A DNA stretch of 64,000 bases from Chelydra serpentina (Eukaryota > Chordata > Testudines > Chelydridae): NCBI GenBank assembly GCA_037349315.1, contig JBAIAC010000007.1, forward strand, positions 46,270,001 to 46,334,000, in the 5' to 3' direction. The translations under genes and the position numbers were made by a program. The notes beneath the pieces are model-generated. The model saw only the letters and a program-made list of their open reading frames with translations, did no database searches and was not told the origin of the DNA. This document shows positions 46,801 through 57,157 of this stretch, piece by piece (the stretch's first letter is position 1; each line of letters begins with the position of its first letter).

Positions 46801-47929
46801 GAGTTTGGTGTGTGCAAATTATCATCTGTATGATGTTGGGTGCCCTACATGTAATGAGCTGGTAATCTTAATGTATCTCTCAGTGGATAGGTGCCCATAC
46901 CACAGAACTGGCTTTGACACTCTCGAGAGTCTCAGCTGAGGCCAAAGACTGAACTGGCCAGGGAGACTTTAGGCTTTCACACTTAACCACCATGTCAGGG
47001 TTCAGGCTGGTGACATCTAAAAGCCATTTTACAGTAGCAGTCAAAGATGACACTGATTTAAAGCAGGAGAGGCAGAGAGTCTGACTCTCTTAACAAGCTT
47101 TCTTTGGTTGAGGCACAGTGGCAGATCAGATTTGAGAAGCCTCCATTACAACATGGGCCATGATGCTTGTTCTGTAGATAAAGTTAGTCCAGAGTGCTTT
47201 CCCTTTGGCAGCTTATCATCAGTACTATTTCAAATATATGCAAAGTTTTTGGGGTTTTTTTTACATCCTAGCAAATTTTTAAGGCATATTAATTCCTGTG
47301 GAATGTGCATAATGGAAATTTAACATTTTATTGCTAGGATTATTTCTCTTCTGTTTCTGATTATTAACCATTTTCCAACCTGATCAAATCTTGTGTAGAA
47401 TTATTTAGAAAATGTGCATTGGTTAGGTTTTAATCTAGTCCTGTAATTTTTTTCTCCTGTGATTCCGCATCTTGGAAATTAATCTCTGGTAGTAATTTGT
47501 GCCAAGCTTTATATATGGTTGATGCTCCAACATGTCTCCACATTATTTTTCTGTTTCACTTATACATTTAAAGTGCACTAACACAGCAATGAAACATGGA
47601 TTTTAATAAGTAGTCAGAAGAAATGGTTTAAAAATAATAAAGCAATTACTTCAGTTCAAATGAAAGGAGCTCAAATGATGGTTTACCATTCATTACTCAT
47701 ATAAAAAATTAGATTAAAACCATTTAGTCAATCATTGTTAGCTTTTTAAACATCAGTCTCTGAGAATTGAATGAATTAGTGTATATTTCTACTTGATGTG
47801 TATATGAAATGAAATGCAATTCACTCCACTGAAGCAAAAGTGCATTAAAGTGCTGTTAGCCAGGGGTTTCAGAACCCAAAACAGTGGTAACTTACCTGTT
47901 TCTTTCCAGGCAGTGTCAGGAATAAATGA
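43847..47929. other. Long non-coding stretch
   Basis: No gene recognised. It includes a CORE-SINE-type tail at about 44,455-44,530 ('ttagattgtaagttctttttggc'), a T-run at about 44,600-44,619, a (TTA)n-like tract at 45,000-45,057 and a 17-bp tandem duplication at 45,831-45,864. At 46,225-46,390 is a GC-richer patch of unknown nature. Confidence 0.45.
45831..45864. repeat. Perfect 17-bp tandem duplication
   Basis: The unit gtttatgtggggtttat occurs twice back to back at 45,831-45,847 and 45,848-45,864. Confidence 0.9.
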
Positions 47930-48460
47930 ATGGGGACACAGCTCCTCTGTCTGATAAATGATTGACAGAAACCAAAGTGCTTTTACTTAAAACTACTTTT
48001 TAATTAAATCTTAAGCAGACACACATATATGCTATAGCAGTAGGTTCAGAGCACCCCAAACATAATTACCCAAAGTCTGAGATGGTTTTGAATGATCACC
48101 AGCTGGGCTTTCAGGGGCCCTCCTTCCATCCAGCTGGGCTGGAGTTTCGGTGTCAGCTCCTTGCCTGAAGAAAAGCTTCCCCCAGACTGCTCTGAGGTGT
48201 TTACTTTTACTTAACCTTTTATAGTTAACCCTCACAAAACACATAACTCATAGTAACCCTAGTTGGTTACCATAGTAACTCCTACTAGGTCACTAATTCT
48301 CCTAGCTTTAACAAATTACTTATTATCTCTTATCAACAAAACATTCCGAATATTTCTAGCCATAATAAACGTACATGTGAGGGGCCCCCACATCCAAGGT
48401 GTCTACCCTCTTACTCTCTCATTCTCATGGTCTGTTAACTCTTTTACCCTCTTCTCATTC
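47930..48460 (-). mobile_element. Possible LTR-like fragment
   Basis: Read on the minus strand it shows a pyrimidine/purine-biased stretch, an AATTAAA-type poly(A) signal near 48,003 and then 'gacagaggagctgtgtcccc'. A splice-donor-like caggtaagt follows at about 47,894-47,902. That series resembles R-U5-leader of a retroelement. Boundaries and a partner LTR were not found. Confidence 0.3.
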
Positions 48461-50792
48461 TGATTAGCAAAGCTGCAATTGCCTTGCCTATGAGAGCTCT
48501 GACAATTATTCCTAGCTATATGGTATTCTGCTTTTAAGTAAACCCAAAATGGCTGCGCTTGAGTTTGGTCAAGTTCTGGGGTTACAATACCTGTAAATGT
48601 AAGTAAGTATTTCTTACTCTCTCTAAATGTTGTGTGTGGGATGTTGTTGTTTTTTTGCGTATGTAACTTCATTGCAACAAGACAGTGCTTGCATTGTTCT
48701 TTTGCATGTGTAAGTGAAAGGCCTCACTTGGACAAGGCTTAGTTTAAACCAGTCTATTAAAATAATCCCTACTGAGTCACCAGTGATTAGGGCAGTGGAG
48801 ATATATTTGCTGGAATTTTTTTTCTTCTCTCCATTAAAATATGTCAAAAGAAAATGAGAATTCAGTAATTGTGCCTTCTACCAAGAGGATTCAGTGTAAT
48901 AGGGCAATACTGACTTATTTTACAATAAACTATAGTTAGAAAGATACTTAATGGGCTAAACTCATTCCTGATGTAAGTCTGCTGATTGCAGTGGATGAAT
49001 TTGGCCGAAAGGACTTTATTCAGTTTGAGTTCTGCTGACTTATTGCTACCTGCTGTTCCTAGGAAGTGAATCCTGCCATTTAGGGGGGGTGGGTGGGGTT
49101 GCATGCAGTTCATACCTCCCTACATCTACAGGAGTAACTATTGTTCATTTTCGAAATACTTTGGCTTATACAAAGTGTGAATAATTTGTCACTCCCCATC
49201 CCCCTTCATTTGTCTCCTTACCCCAAAGCGTGAATGTTGGAAAATGGTGGACACAAGGGGAATACCCCTGTCCCATTGCTGATGGGAGTTTCATGCATGC
49301 TTCCTGCACGCTGTATTGAAAATGTGCTGCTCAGTCTCCAGTTAATCATAGCAGTCCACAGGTAATCTGTTTGAAGAGAAAGCTGTATGAAGAGGTAGGA
49401 TTCAGGCAGCACTACACAGACTAAGTTCCTTTCCTAGGGCACCCACTTGTTTAAACACGTGTCTCTGTCCAATACATGCAGTTCAATTTTGAGCTTCTGT
49501 AGAGCCCTCATCTTGGCTGACAATGGGGACCTCCAGACTTAAAAGCATAATTTTCCACAGCCTGAGCTAAAGAGCAAACCTTTCTAGCTGAGAAATGTAA
49601 GAGATGCTCATTTTCTATGGATTGGGCACAGCAGGGGACATCCAACACCAGAGACAACGCTTAACTATTGGTAGTGGGCGGGCACAAATAAAGGTTTTGG
49701 TGGTATGCAGCAGGATTCAGGGCATTGCATATAAATCTGGAATAAGTCTGGGAGGGGGGGCATGTGATCTCGCATGATCTCCCCGACAATGTAAGAAGCT
49801 TTGGGCCAGGTATGAAAAATCATCTGGATCATACCTAGAAACTACATATCTGGGGGTTTCAAATGAGTAAGTAGATCAGGAAATGTCTAGGAAGACACAA
49901 TTAGATTTATCTCTTTTTATTTCTTTACGGCTTGTGGACTCCTCTATGCTAACCCCAAATGTTTTTGTTTTGCTTGTAATGTTTAAGCTGGGCCTCAGGA
50001 AGGTTATTCTTGATGCTTAATCCTTGTAAGTGTTTTTTAATAAATCTAGCAATAGCCTGAGTTCCAAATGTATTTTCTTTCTTTTTGTTTTTAATAAAAT
50101 GTACCTTTTTTAAGAACAGGATTGGATTTTTGTGTCCTAAGAGGTTTGTGCACATATTGTTTAATTAGTTAGTGGCAACAGCTGACTTCCTTTGTTTTTC
50201 TTTCTCAGTTCTTCCCCGGGAGGGTGGGGGTTGGGAAAGGGCTTGAGGGTACTCCACAGGAAGGAATTCACAAATGCGCCTTCCTGGATTCTCAAAGGGG
50301 TTTTGCACTTGGATGGTGGCAGCATCTACCCATACTAGGTCAAAGAAAAGCTGTAACCTTTTAATACAAGCCTGGAGTGGCCAGTATTAATTTTTAGAAT
50401 CCTTGCAGGCCCCCACCTTCTGCAGTTGAAGTGCCAGAGTGGGGAATCAGCCTTGACAGGGACAGAGGCATCTTTGCTGGGGAAGCAAGAAGTCAGGTGC
50501 ACCAACTACTAGCCACCTGGCACTCTGAACATCGTATTAGAGTTACTCATCTCTCAAATATTTTTGAAAGTTTGAAAACTTTTACCATCCCAAATCAGGA
50601 TATAAAGTTGAAATCTCAAATTTTTGTGAACAGAAAAGCTTAAAGAATGTTGATTTGGGTCAATTTAAATGTTTTTGTTTTCATGATTTCAGCCTTTTTA
50701 ACTTTTCAGTCTAGTTAGCTTGCTTACATTTTGAGCTAGAAAACAGGATTTTTTTTTGTTTTCAAAATGTCAATGAAATATTTCTTCCATTG
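48461..50792. other. Non-coding stretch
   Basis: No gene. It contains the small palindrome at 48,953. The remainder is AT-rich with short G-runs near 49,083-49,098 and 49,754-49,760. Confidence 0.45.
48953..49006. repeat. Small palindromic repeat
   Basis: The segment from gggctaaactcattcctg to 'ggatgaatttggcc' is imperfectly self-complementary. It matches a short palindromic repeat common in sauropsids, as judged from memory. Confidence 0.45.
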
Positions 50793-50945
50793 TTGTATAC
50801 AGTGCTGTTGTAGCTGTGTTGGTCCCAGGATACTGGTTAGACAAGGTAGGTGAGATATCTTTTATTGGACCAACTTCTGTTGGTGGAGGGGTAGGGAGAC
50901 AAGTTTTCGAGTTCACAGAGTTCTTCCTCAGATCTGAGAAGGTAA
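50793..50945 (-). mobile_element. Penelope-like retroelement tail fragment
   Basis: The plus strand reads 'gtgctgttgtagctgtgttggtccc', 'ggtgagatatcttttattgg' and 'agacaagttttcgag...ttcttcctcag' (in part). Its reverse complement has the 'ctgaggaag...ctcgaaa' pattern that I associate with the 3' end of Penelope-like elements in turtles and other reptiles. It is only about 150 bp, so 5'-truncated. Confidence 0.5.
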
Positions 50946-50949
50946 CTAG

Positions 50950-51110
50950 AGGCCATGTCTACATTATGAACTTTGGTCGATAGAAGTTACATCAGCATAA
51001 AGCCGCCACGGTTAGTATGTTGCTTCTGCATGCGGATATTTGGCTTCTTGTGTTGGTGGTGCATGTAGTCACCAGGAGTGCTCTAATTAATGCACAGTGC
51101 AGTGCACCAT
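50950..51110. mobile_element. PIF/Harbinger MITE left-end fragment
   Basis: It begins 'aggccatgtctacattatg' and continues with 'ggtcgatagaagttacatc', 'ggtggtgcatgtagtcacc' and 'ggagtgctctaattaatgc'. This parallels the left part of the MITE at 56,732. The right half is missing and is replaced by an unrelated LTR-like segment. Confidence 0.55.
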
Positions 51111-51112
51111 TG

Positions 51113-51560
51113 TGACACTCTGAGGTGCAATCCAGACCAGGGCTGACCACCCCTGCCCTTCAAATTTGGGTGCCTTACAATACTTTGCTGGTGGTAGCTC
51201 CCGCCTGGGCCATACACTAACAGTCTTCCAGCATGCAAGTCATGTCTTGTGTATCTGTGTGTAACTGCAGCCTGCCAACCACACTGGGTTACACCCTGGC
51301 TTTTGCCAGCCTTGGTTACTTCTGCAGGGTGACCCCAATACACTCAAAGTCCCAGATTCTCCCCATCTCGTCACCAAAATGTATGTCTTGTACTGCCCAG
51401 CCCTCTCCTGGACAGTCCAAATGCATTGTCTGTTAGTAAATAAGGCCTCCATTGACCAATGAGGCATAAGCAAAATATTGAATAATTGCTCCTTCAGTGA
51501 GCACATTCCTTTCTGGACATTGATTAAGGCAGAGGTACACAAGGAAAGGAATGTACATGA
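51113..51560. mobile_element. Probable LTR fragment
   Basis: A GC-richer segment with 'gaggtgcaatccagaccaggg', 'gggtgccttacaata' and 'gtagctcccgcctgggcc' resembles a turtle retroelement LTR that I recall. No second LTR or target duplication was found. Orientation is uncertain. Confidence 0.35.
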
Positions 51561-52775
51561 TCATGTAATTCAAGACTGCATCATAATGCCTAAAGTGTTC
51601 AAATTAAGGTTGCACTGGCAACCTAAACATGACATTTCCTAACTCTTGAGTTTGCAATTTTCATCTCTTAACATACACATTTCACACACAAAATTCTGTT
51701 ATAAACAATAGTGTTGCATACAGATAATATTGGTGTGAATTTGGTTTGATTGCATTATTCCCAAATAGTAAAATTATGATGGCTGAGTTATGCTGGCTCT
51801 CCCAAATGTGTGCTAATAAAATATTTATGCCATGCTACCATTTATTGTGTGTGTAGAATAGGAAAGTTTTAGAAAATTGTAAATTTTTATTGGCATGCTT
51901 CCTTGTATTTCTCCACTTGTAAAACCAGAGGTCTTAGTTACTATGAGCTCAACAGTACAGGGTTTAGAGCAAGAAAAAACAAAACCCTCCAACAATGAGC
52001 CTGAAATAATCTTTGTAGAGGTAAAAAAAGGTCACAACTTTCAATTCTGATATTTGTGCTTTATTCTAGGAGCATGGCATGGTATCTAGCCTTTCAGGGA
52101 TATGAGATAGACTTTGGAGTCCCAACAGTTTTATGCCTAGAAAAGCTTTTATGAAGCTTCAGCCTTCTACTCTAATTTGATAGTGAAGTAAAGAAAAAAA
52201 CACAAATTGAAAGCATGCCTTTAAAACCAAGTGTAATTACTCCCAAGTACATTTTTCCCCCCAAAGTGCAGTCAGTATAAAGAACAGTTGTCTGATGGTG
52301 TCAATTTTATAATCTTAATTTTTTTCCAACCACTCTCAACAGCAAGGTATCAATATATATAATCCGTCAGCGTGTTAGCCAGAAAAGAGATAATATAAGC
52401 ATGCGTCAAACATTTAGATGATTTTTTTGCCCCCCGATACTCAGAACTATGATTGCAAGAGAGACCTCAGAAAAGACTGTCCGCCCACATTCTCCCCTCT
52501 TCTCGGTCTCCCCAAAGTGCAGAGGTGAAACAACTGGAGGGAAATGCCTTTTATAAAGCAGTCATTAACCCTTTCCAGCTTTTACACTGGTCTTTACACA
52601 ATTCCCAGCTGAGAGAGTTGATCAGGATAGAAAACCAACAAGAATACTGTCGTTAATGAGTGTAACAAGCAAAACATTATCCTTAATAAAGCATATATTA
52701 CTGTCTGAAACACTGCAATAAATACTAAGAACAATAAGCTAAGATGTGGAACCAGAAAACTCAGGCATACGAGCT
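51561..52775. other. Non-coding stretch
   Basis: No gene recognised; AT-rich. Confidence 0.45.
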
Positions 52776-53429
52776 TGTCTACACTACAGCCATGTCTACA
52801 CTACAGTTTTGTCGACATAAGGCAGATTATGTTGACCTAACTGTGGAGGTATACACATTGCAATGCTCCTCCCGCTGATTTAACTCTCCTGTTATGCTGC
52901 CATAATAAAACCACCTCAACAAGAAGCATAGTGCTTAGGTCGACCTTGTTAGAGCGACACAGTATCAGTGTAGACACTATGTTGCTTATGTCACCCTAAG
53001 TGACCTCCAGGAGGTGTTCTACAATGCTCAAACATGCCACTTCTACAAGGAGCTACATAGTAGGGGCTCTTGTATCAACAGAGCGAGAGAGAGCAGTGCA
53101 CCTTGGATAGCTATCCCACTGTGCAACTCACCACCATCTGCCACTGGGTGTTGTGGGAAGGGATTGCAGTGCCTCATGGGGGGGCAGGCTCAGCATCCCA
53201 GGATGCAGTTTTCTCCATCCCATCATTTCATGGGCTTCCAGCTATGTTTCATGCCACTTTTCAACAGCTCCTGTAAACTGTGCGCCCATCATCTCTTTCT
53301 GAAATTGCTGTTGGTATTCATGGAGCAGCTGCACATGGGGAACGGTTGCTTCTGGGTGCAGGGAACAAGCACTGGCTGGTGGGATCACATCGTTATGCAG
53401 GTATGCACTGATGAGCAGTAACTGCAGAA

Positions 53430-54375
53430 CTTTCAGATGTGCAAAGCCACCTTCCTGGAACTGTGAGCGGAGCTCATCCCTGCTCTCCGGCACAAGGACA
53501 CCAAAATGAGAGCTGCCCTAACAATGGAGAAGCAAGTGATCTCAGTGTGGAAGGTGACAACTTCAGAATGCTACTGATCAATTGCAAATCAGTTTGGAGT
53601 GGGGGAAGGCCACAGTGGGGATTGCAGTGATACAAGTGTGCAGGGGCATTAATCTCATCCTGCTATGAAGGACTGTGACTCTGGGCAATGATCGTGAAAT
53701 AGTGGATGACTTTGTGGCAATGGGATTCCTGAATTGCGGTGGGGTGACTGATGGCATGCATATCCCCATTTTGGTCCCAGACCACTTTGTGACAGAGTAC
53801 ATCAACAGAAAGGGCTACTTTTCTACGGTATTGCAAGCTCTGGTGGATCAGCAGGATTATTTCACCAACATAAATGTGGGGTGGTCTGGAAAGGTGCATG
53901 ATGTATGCATTGTCAGAAACACTGGCCTGTTCAGAAACCTGAAAGTGGGGACTTTGTTTTCAGACCAGAATATACCAGTTAGGGATGTGGAAATGTCAAA
54001 AGTGATCCTTGGAGACCCAGCCTACCCCTTGATCCTGTGGCAACCTTCACTGCAGCAAAAAGCACTTCAACTACAGACTGAGCAGGTGCAGAATGACTGT
54101 TGAATGTACCTTTGGATGCTTAAAGGGTCACTGGCACTGCCTTTTTCACAGGGTAGACCTCAGTGAGGAAAATTATTCCCATGGTGACAGCAGCCTGCTG
54201 TGCTCTGCATAACATTTGTGAAGCCAAGGGGGAGAAGTTTCCGCAGAGGTGGAGTGTTGGGGGGACCGGCTGGCTACTGTCTTTGAGCAGCCAGATACCA
54301 GGGCTGCTAGAAGGGCTCAATGGGGGAGCTATTTCAAAGAGGGAGGCTTTAAAGGAGCATTTTGACAATGAGCCC
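53430..54375 (+). pseudogene. HARBI1-like (PIF/Harbinger) DDE transposase pseudogene
   Basis: The core frame (53,675-54,103) shows the DDE_Tnp_4 fold signature. DGMHIP lies at residues 26-31 (first catalytic Asp D26), then YINRKGYFS and LQALVD (42-58), then VGW-SGKVHD (68-76, second Asp D76), then GDPAYPL (113-119). The third catalytic residue is in a TVECTFGCLKG segment just downstream, in another frame after about 54,085. A conserved CCALHNICE-type end follows near 54,190-54,215. Upstream (about 53,500-53,660) a helix-turn-helix-like remnant (ANQFGVG) is readable with stops. Intact relatives are about 350-400 residues and cut and paste the element. This copy has several frameshifts and stops and is inactive. 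Confidence 0.85.
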
Positions 54376-54516
54376 CAGTAATGTGGGTATATGTAATTCA
54401 TTGAGCCAGGCATTGCTTTCTTGAACCGCAGTATCAACCTTGTAATGACTGCTGTGTATGCTTTAATTTTACCGCTGTGTATGTATTTCAACAGTAACCA
54501 TCATATATAGGAAACA

Positions 54517-54522
54517 AATAAA
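54517..54522 (+). terminator. AATAAA poly(A) signal of the transposase gene
   Basis: The hexamer lies about 140 bp past the last conserved transposase segment and would end the plus-strand transcript. It faces the minus-strand signal 28 bp away. Confidence 0.6.
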
Positions 54523-54549
54523 AATTCCTTCTCTTTGTAGAAGTACATT

Positions 54550-54555
54550 TTTATT
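54550..54555 (-). terminator. AATAAA poly(A) signal of the SANT-like gene
   Basis: TTTATT on the plus strand is AATAAA on the minus strand, placed about 65 bp beyond the end of the SANT-like reading frame. With the signal at 54,517 it makes an overlapping convergent terminator pair. Confidence 0.6.
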
Positions 54556-55178
54556 CAACACCCATGTAAACATTTCTATGTTCTGCAAGGAACATTTAAA
54601 CTATAAGCAGATGTTCAAATGAGGCTCTTTCAGGTGGATGTATGTCCAGCTGTTACTGTGCAACATGTCCCTGTCCCTCTGGATGGAGTACATGGGGTAC
54701 TGCAACGGCCCAAGAACATACAAGGAATGTGCGTGGAGGGAAATAGCATGGAAGACAGTTCTCTATGGGCTGAAGGGGGAGGCAAGAATGGATGTATTCA
54801 GCCTGCAGTTCAGTCAAGGACCTCAGCATGTCTGTTTGGTCCTGGAGCAGCTATACCATCTGCTTCTGCCCTTGTTTCCTATCCTGGCTATCCAGTCACA
54901 GTTTCTCACTGATAGCTTCTCTCCATGCTCTCTGCTCACAATCTGAAGCATCAGAGGATTGCAGCACTTCCCGGAACATGTCTTCCTTACTCCTCCTGTT
55001 TTTTCTCCTCATCAAACTGAGCCATTCAGCCGGTGTGCAGGAGGAGACCCTCAAGGGCACATCTGCAGAACCTAAAGAAACAGTAGACAGAGGCACTATT
55101 GTGAGTGCACGCTCAGTCTTGATCCAAACACGTTAGAAACACTACTTTCTCACTTTCCCTCGGCAGGCACACAACCTG

Positions 55179-55560
55179 GTGGGAGCCCCAGGCATGGTGA
55201 GTTCGGCCCGGGAGAGAAGGGGAAAGGTGAGAGAAACGGTACCACTACAAGTGCCAACAGTCACTATTCTGAATACTGTCACCGGTGGGGTGATAGCAGC
55301 TGATATCTCTCTCCTGGGCATAACCGATGATGCAAGGATGCAGCTCCTGCACGTGTGCAGCTACAGACCAGATCGCCGTGCTGCTCACCTATGTGCTGCT
55401 TTGGTGCCTACAGAAGTAATTGCAGATTGGCACGGAAAAGTTTCCTACTGAGGGGGAAGAAACAAGGCAGACCTCCCAAGAAACCTTTGGAAAGATTTGC
55501 AGAGTACCTCCAAGAAAGTTTCCTAGAGATCTCTATGGAGGATTATGGTGAGCATAAACA
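55179..55560 (+). other. Unexplained coding-like stretch inside the Harbinger element
   Basis: The frame from 55,179 to 55,451 reads smoothly (ADISLLGITDDARMQLLHV, AAHLCAALVPTEVIADW), and after one stop a related sense continues to about 55,560 (RFAEYLQESFLEISMED). Its look is protein-like rather than random. It weakly recalls small helical DNA-binding modules such as BEN, but no diagnostic residues can be confirmed. It lies antisense to the presumed intron of the SANT-like gene. It could be an extra exon of the element or chance. Confidence 0.3.
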
Positions 55561-55659
55561 AACTTTTCTGCAGGGCCCCCTCTGCCTAGCTGCTGTGGAA
55601 GAAAGAGCCCCCACATTGCATATGGGAATGAGACGCACATACAAACTGTGCCTGGGTTC

Positions 55660-56262
55660 ATGGATGGTAGATATAAGAGGCTTGGGGAGGCTAAGCCTCC
55701 CCGAACAGGGCACGAAATGCTGTATGCAGTGCATCTCCCTTTCAAGGCATGACAGCCCGCAGCCTTTGGAGCACTGCTGCCAGAAGCTCTCAAGAACTGG
55801 GGGTACCACCAGAATCCAGACCATGGCCTGCCCATGCGCTGCCCCGAGGCCCCACTCGGCCTGTTCTCCTGTGGCCCCACACATGGTGCACCTCTTCCTG
55901 CCCTCACTACACTTCTTCGCTTGAGGGCCCCCTGTCCGCTGCTCACCCCTCTCCTCCTCGACCCTTCGGCCTCCCTTAAGGGCGAGTAATGGGGGAAGGG
56001 TTGGTGAGGAGTGAGCGGCGGACAGGGAGGGCCTCGGGGGAGGGGGAGGAGAGGAGTGGTGGGCTGGAGGGCCCTCGGGGGAAGAGGTAGAGTGGGGGCA
56101 GGAAGAGATGGAGCAAGGGCAGGGCCTCAGGGAAGAGACTGAGCGGAAGCAGGGCCTCAGGGTGTAGTGAGTGTGAGGCCACGGTCCAGGCGCCAGTGGC
56201 CCCCTGCACTTCTAGGAAGCTTCCAATGCTCGTGCCCAGACTCCCCAAACACAAGAGTCATA
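55660..56262. mobile_element. GC-rich insertion with internal hairpin
   Basis: The stretch begins near 'gatataagaggcttgggg' with a small palindrome ggggaggctaagcctcccc (55,683-55,701) and is far more GC-rich than anything nearby. At about 55,929-55,945 ccctgtccgctgctcacc is complementary to ggtgaggagtgagcggcggacaggg (about 56,003-56,027), giving a hairpin of roughly 100 bp. It separates the two exon remnants of the SANT-like gene. It is probably a separate insertion of unknown class. Confidence 0.5.
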
Positions 56263-56731
56263 TGACACCTATGTCTGTGTTGGTTATTTAAATCTTTCTT
56301 CTACCCCAATTAAAAAAAAGCAGAGCACTACCGCGTGTTTTTCTGCAGTACCAAAGCACAATGAATACTTACCAGAGCTTCTCTCTCCTGCATCAGGCAT
56401 GACAGAGCCAGAGTGCTGGGATGGGCTAGACCCCTCCGGAGTTAAAAAGAGGTCATGGCTCACCATACCACCAGATGTCCTCATTGCCCATCCTCCTCCA
56501 ATTCAACTTCTTCATCCACCATGTCATCCTCGAGGTTCACTCCATTGGCCACTGTGTCCAGCCTTCCCCTGAAGTATCCATGGGGCTACTTCATGGAGGA
56601 GGTGGGGTCGCCACTGAGGATGGCTTGCAGCTGTCACAAGGAGTGTTGTGTGGATGTGCAAAGGTGGTTTAATTACAGCGGCAGATGAATGTCTACTTAA
56701 CTGAAGTTGACTTAACTTTGTGGTATAGGCA

Positions 56732-57157
56732 TAGCCTACAAAATTAAGTTGACTTTTAAGTTGACGTACAGCCACCATAGTAATTAAAGCAGAGGTTCAC
56801 ATCCACACTTGCTCCTTCTGTTGGTGGTGCGCATCCTCACCAAGAGCACTTCCTTCCACTGAGGTGGAGTATTGTGGGACACTGACAGCTGTGAGCCCTC
56901 CTGCCCCAGTGTGAGTCCAGCGCTTGGCTGACAGCTTGGGCAGTCAGCGCTGGGGCAGTGGGGAAGACTCCAGCTGCCAGCTCCACTTGGGGCTAACAGC
57001 CGATGTAAGTAATGCAGTGTCTACACAGACACTGTGTCATCCTAACTACATCGACATAAATGCTACACCTTTCATTGAGGTGGAGTTACGTCGGCATAGC
57101 AGGCCACTTACTTCGTATTCTAGTGTAGACACTGACACAACTCTGTAGTGTAGGCCC
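56732..57157. mobile_element. PIF/Harbinger MITE abutting the autonomous copy
   Basis: It begins agcctacaaaattaagttg and ends gtagtgtaggcc, which are inverted ends. Inside are 'gttggtggtgcgcatcctcacc', 'gatgtaagtaatgcagtgtc', 'aactacatcgacataaatgc' and 'gaggtggagttacgtcggc', Harbinger MITE words in the usual order. At 426 bp it is non-coding. Its left end pairs with the adjacent element's right end. Confidence 0.7.

Larger units (their letters stand above)
54620..56690 (-). pseudogene. Harbinger partner protein (Myb/SANT-like) remnant, split by an insertion
   Basis: On the minus strand, two pieces fit one gene. The upstream piece (about 56,690-56,373) reads in shifting frames an acidic linker (DEEVELEED-like) then DLFLTPEGSSPSQHSGS. 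It ends at a canonical donor GTAAGT (56,372-56,367). The downstream piece starts after a TTTCTTTAG acceptor (about 55,072-55,080). It reads LSLMRRKNRRSKEDMFREVLQSS around 55,020-54,955, the basic C-terminal helix typical of these SANT-like Harbinger proteins, followed by a coiled-coil-like tail. The DNA-binding SANT domain itself is not visible. In active elements this protein helps bring transposase to the nucleus and the ends. The copy is broken. A plus-strand open stretch at 55,179-55,451 inside the presumed intron is unexplained. Confidence 0.62.
52776..56730. mobile_element. Decayed autonomous PIF/Harbinger transposon
   Basis: The element contains the two-gene Harbinger layout: a HARBI1-like transposase (+, about 53.43-54.38 kb) facing a SANT-like gene (-, about 56.69-54.62 kb). 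The left end holds two tandem starts of the terminal repeat (gtctacactacag at about 52,778 and again at about 52,795), followed by 'ttgtcgacataaggcag'. The right end at about 56,704-56,730 reads 'aagttgacttaactttgtggtatagg'. The two ends are only loosely complementary, and I could not fix a TWA target duplication, so the limits are approximate. A GC-rich insertion at about 55.66-56.26 kb interrupts the minus-strand gene. Confidence 0.72.
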
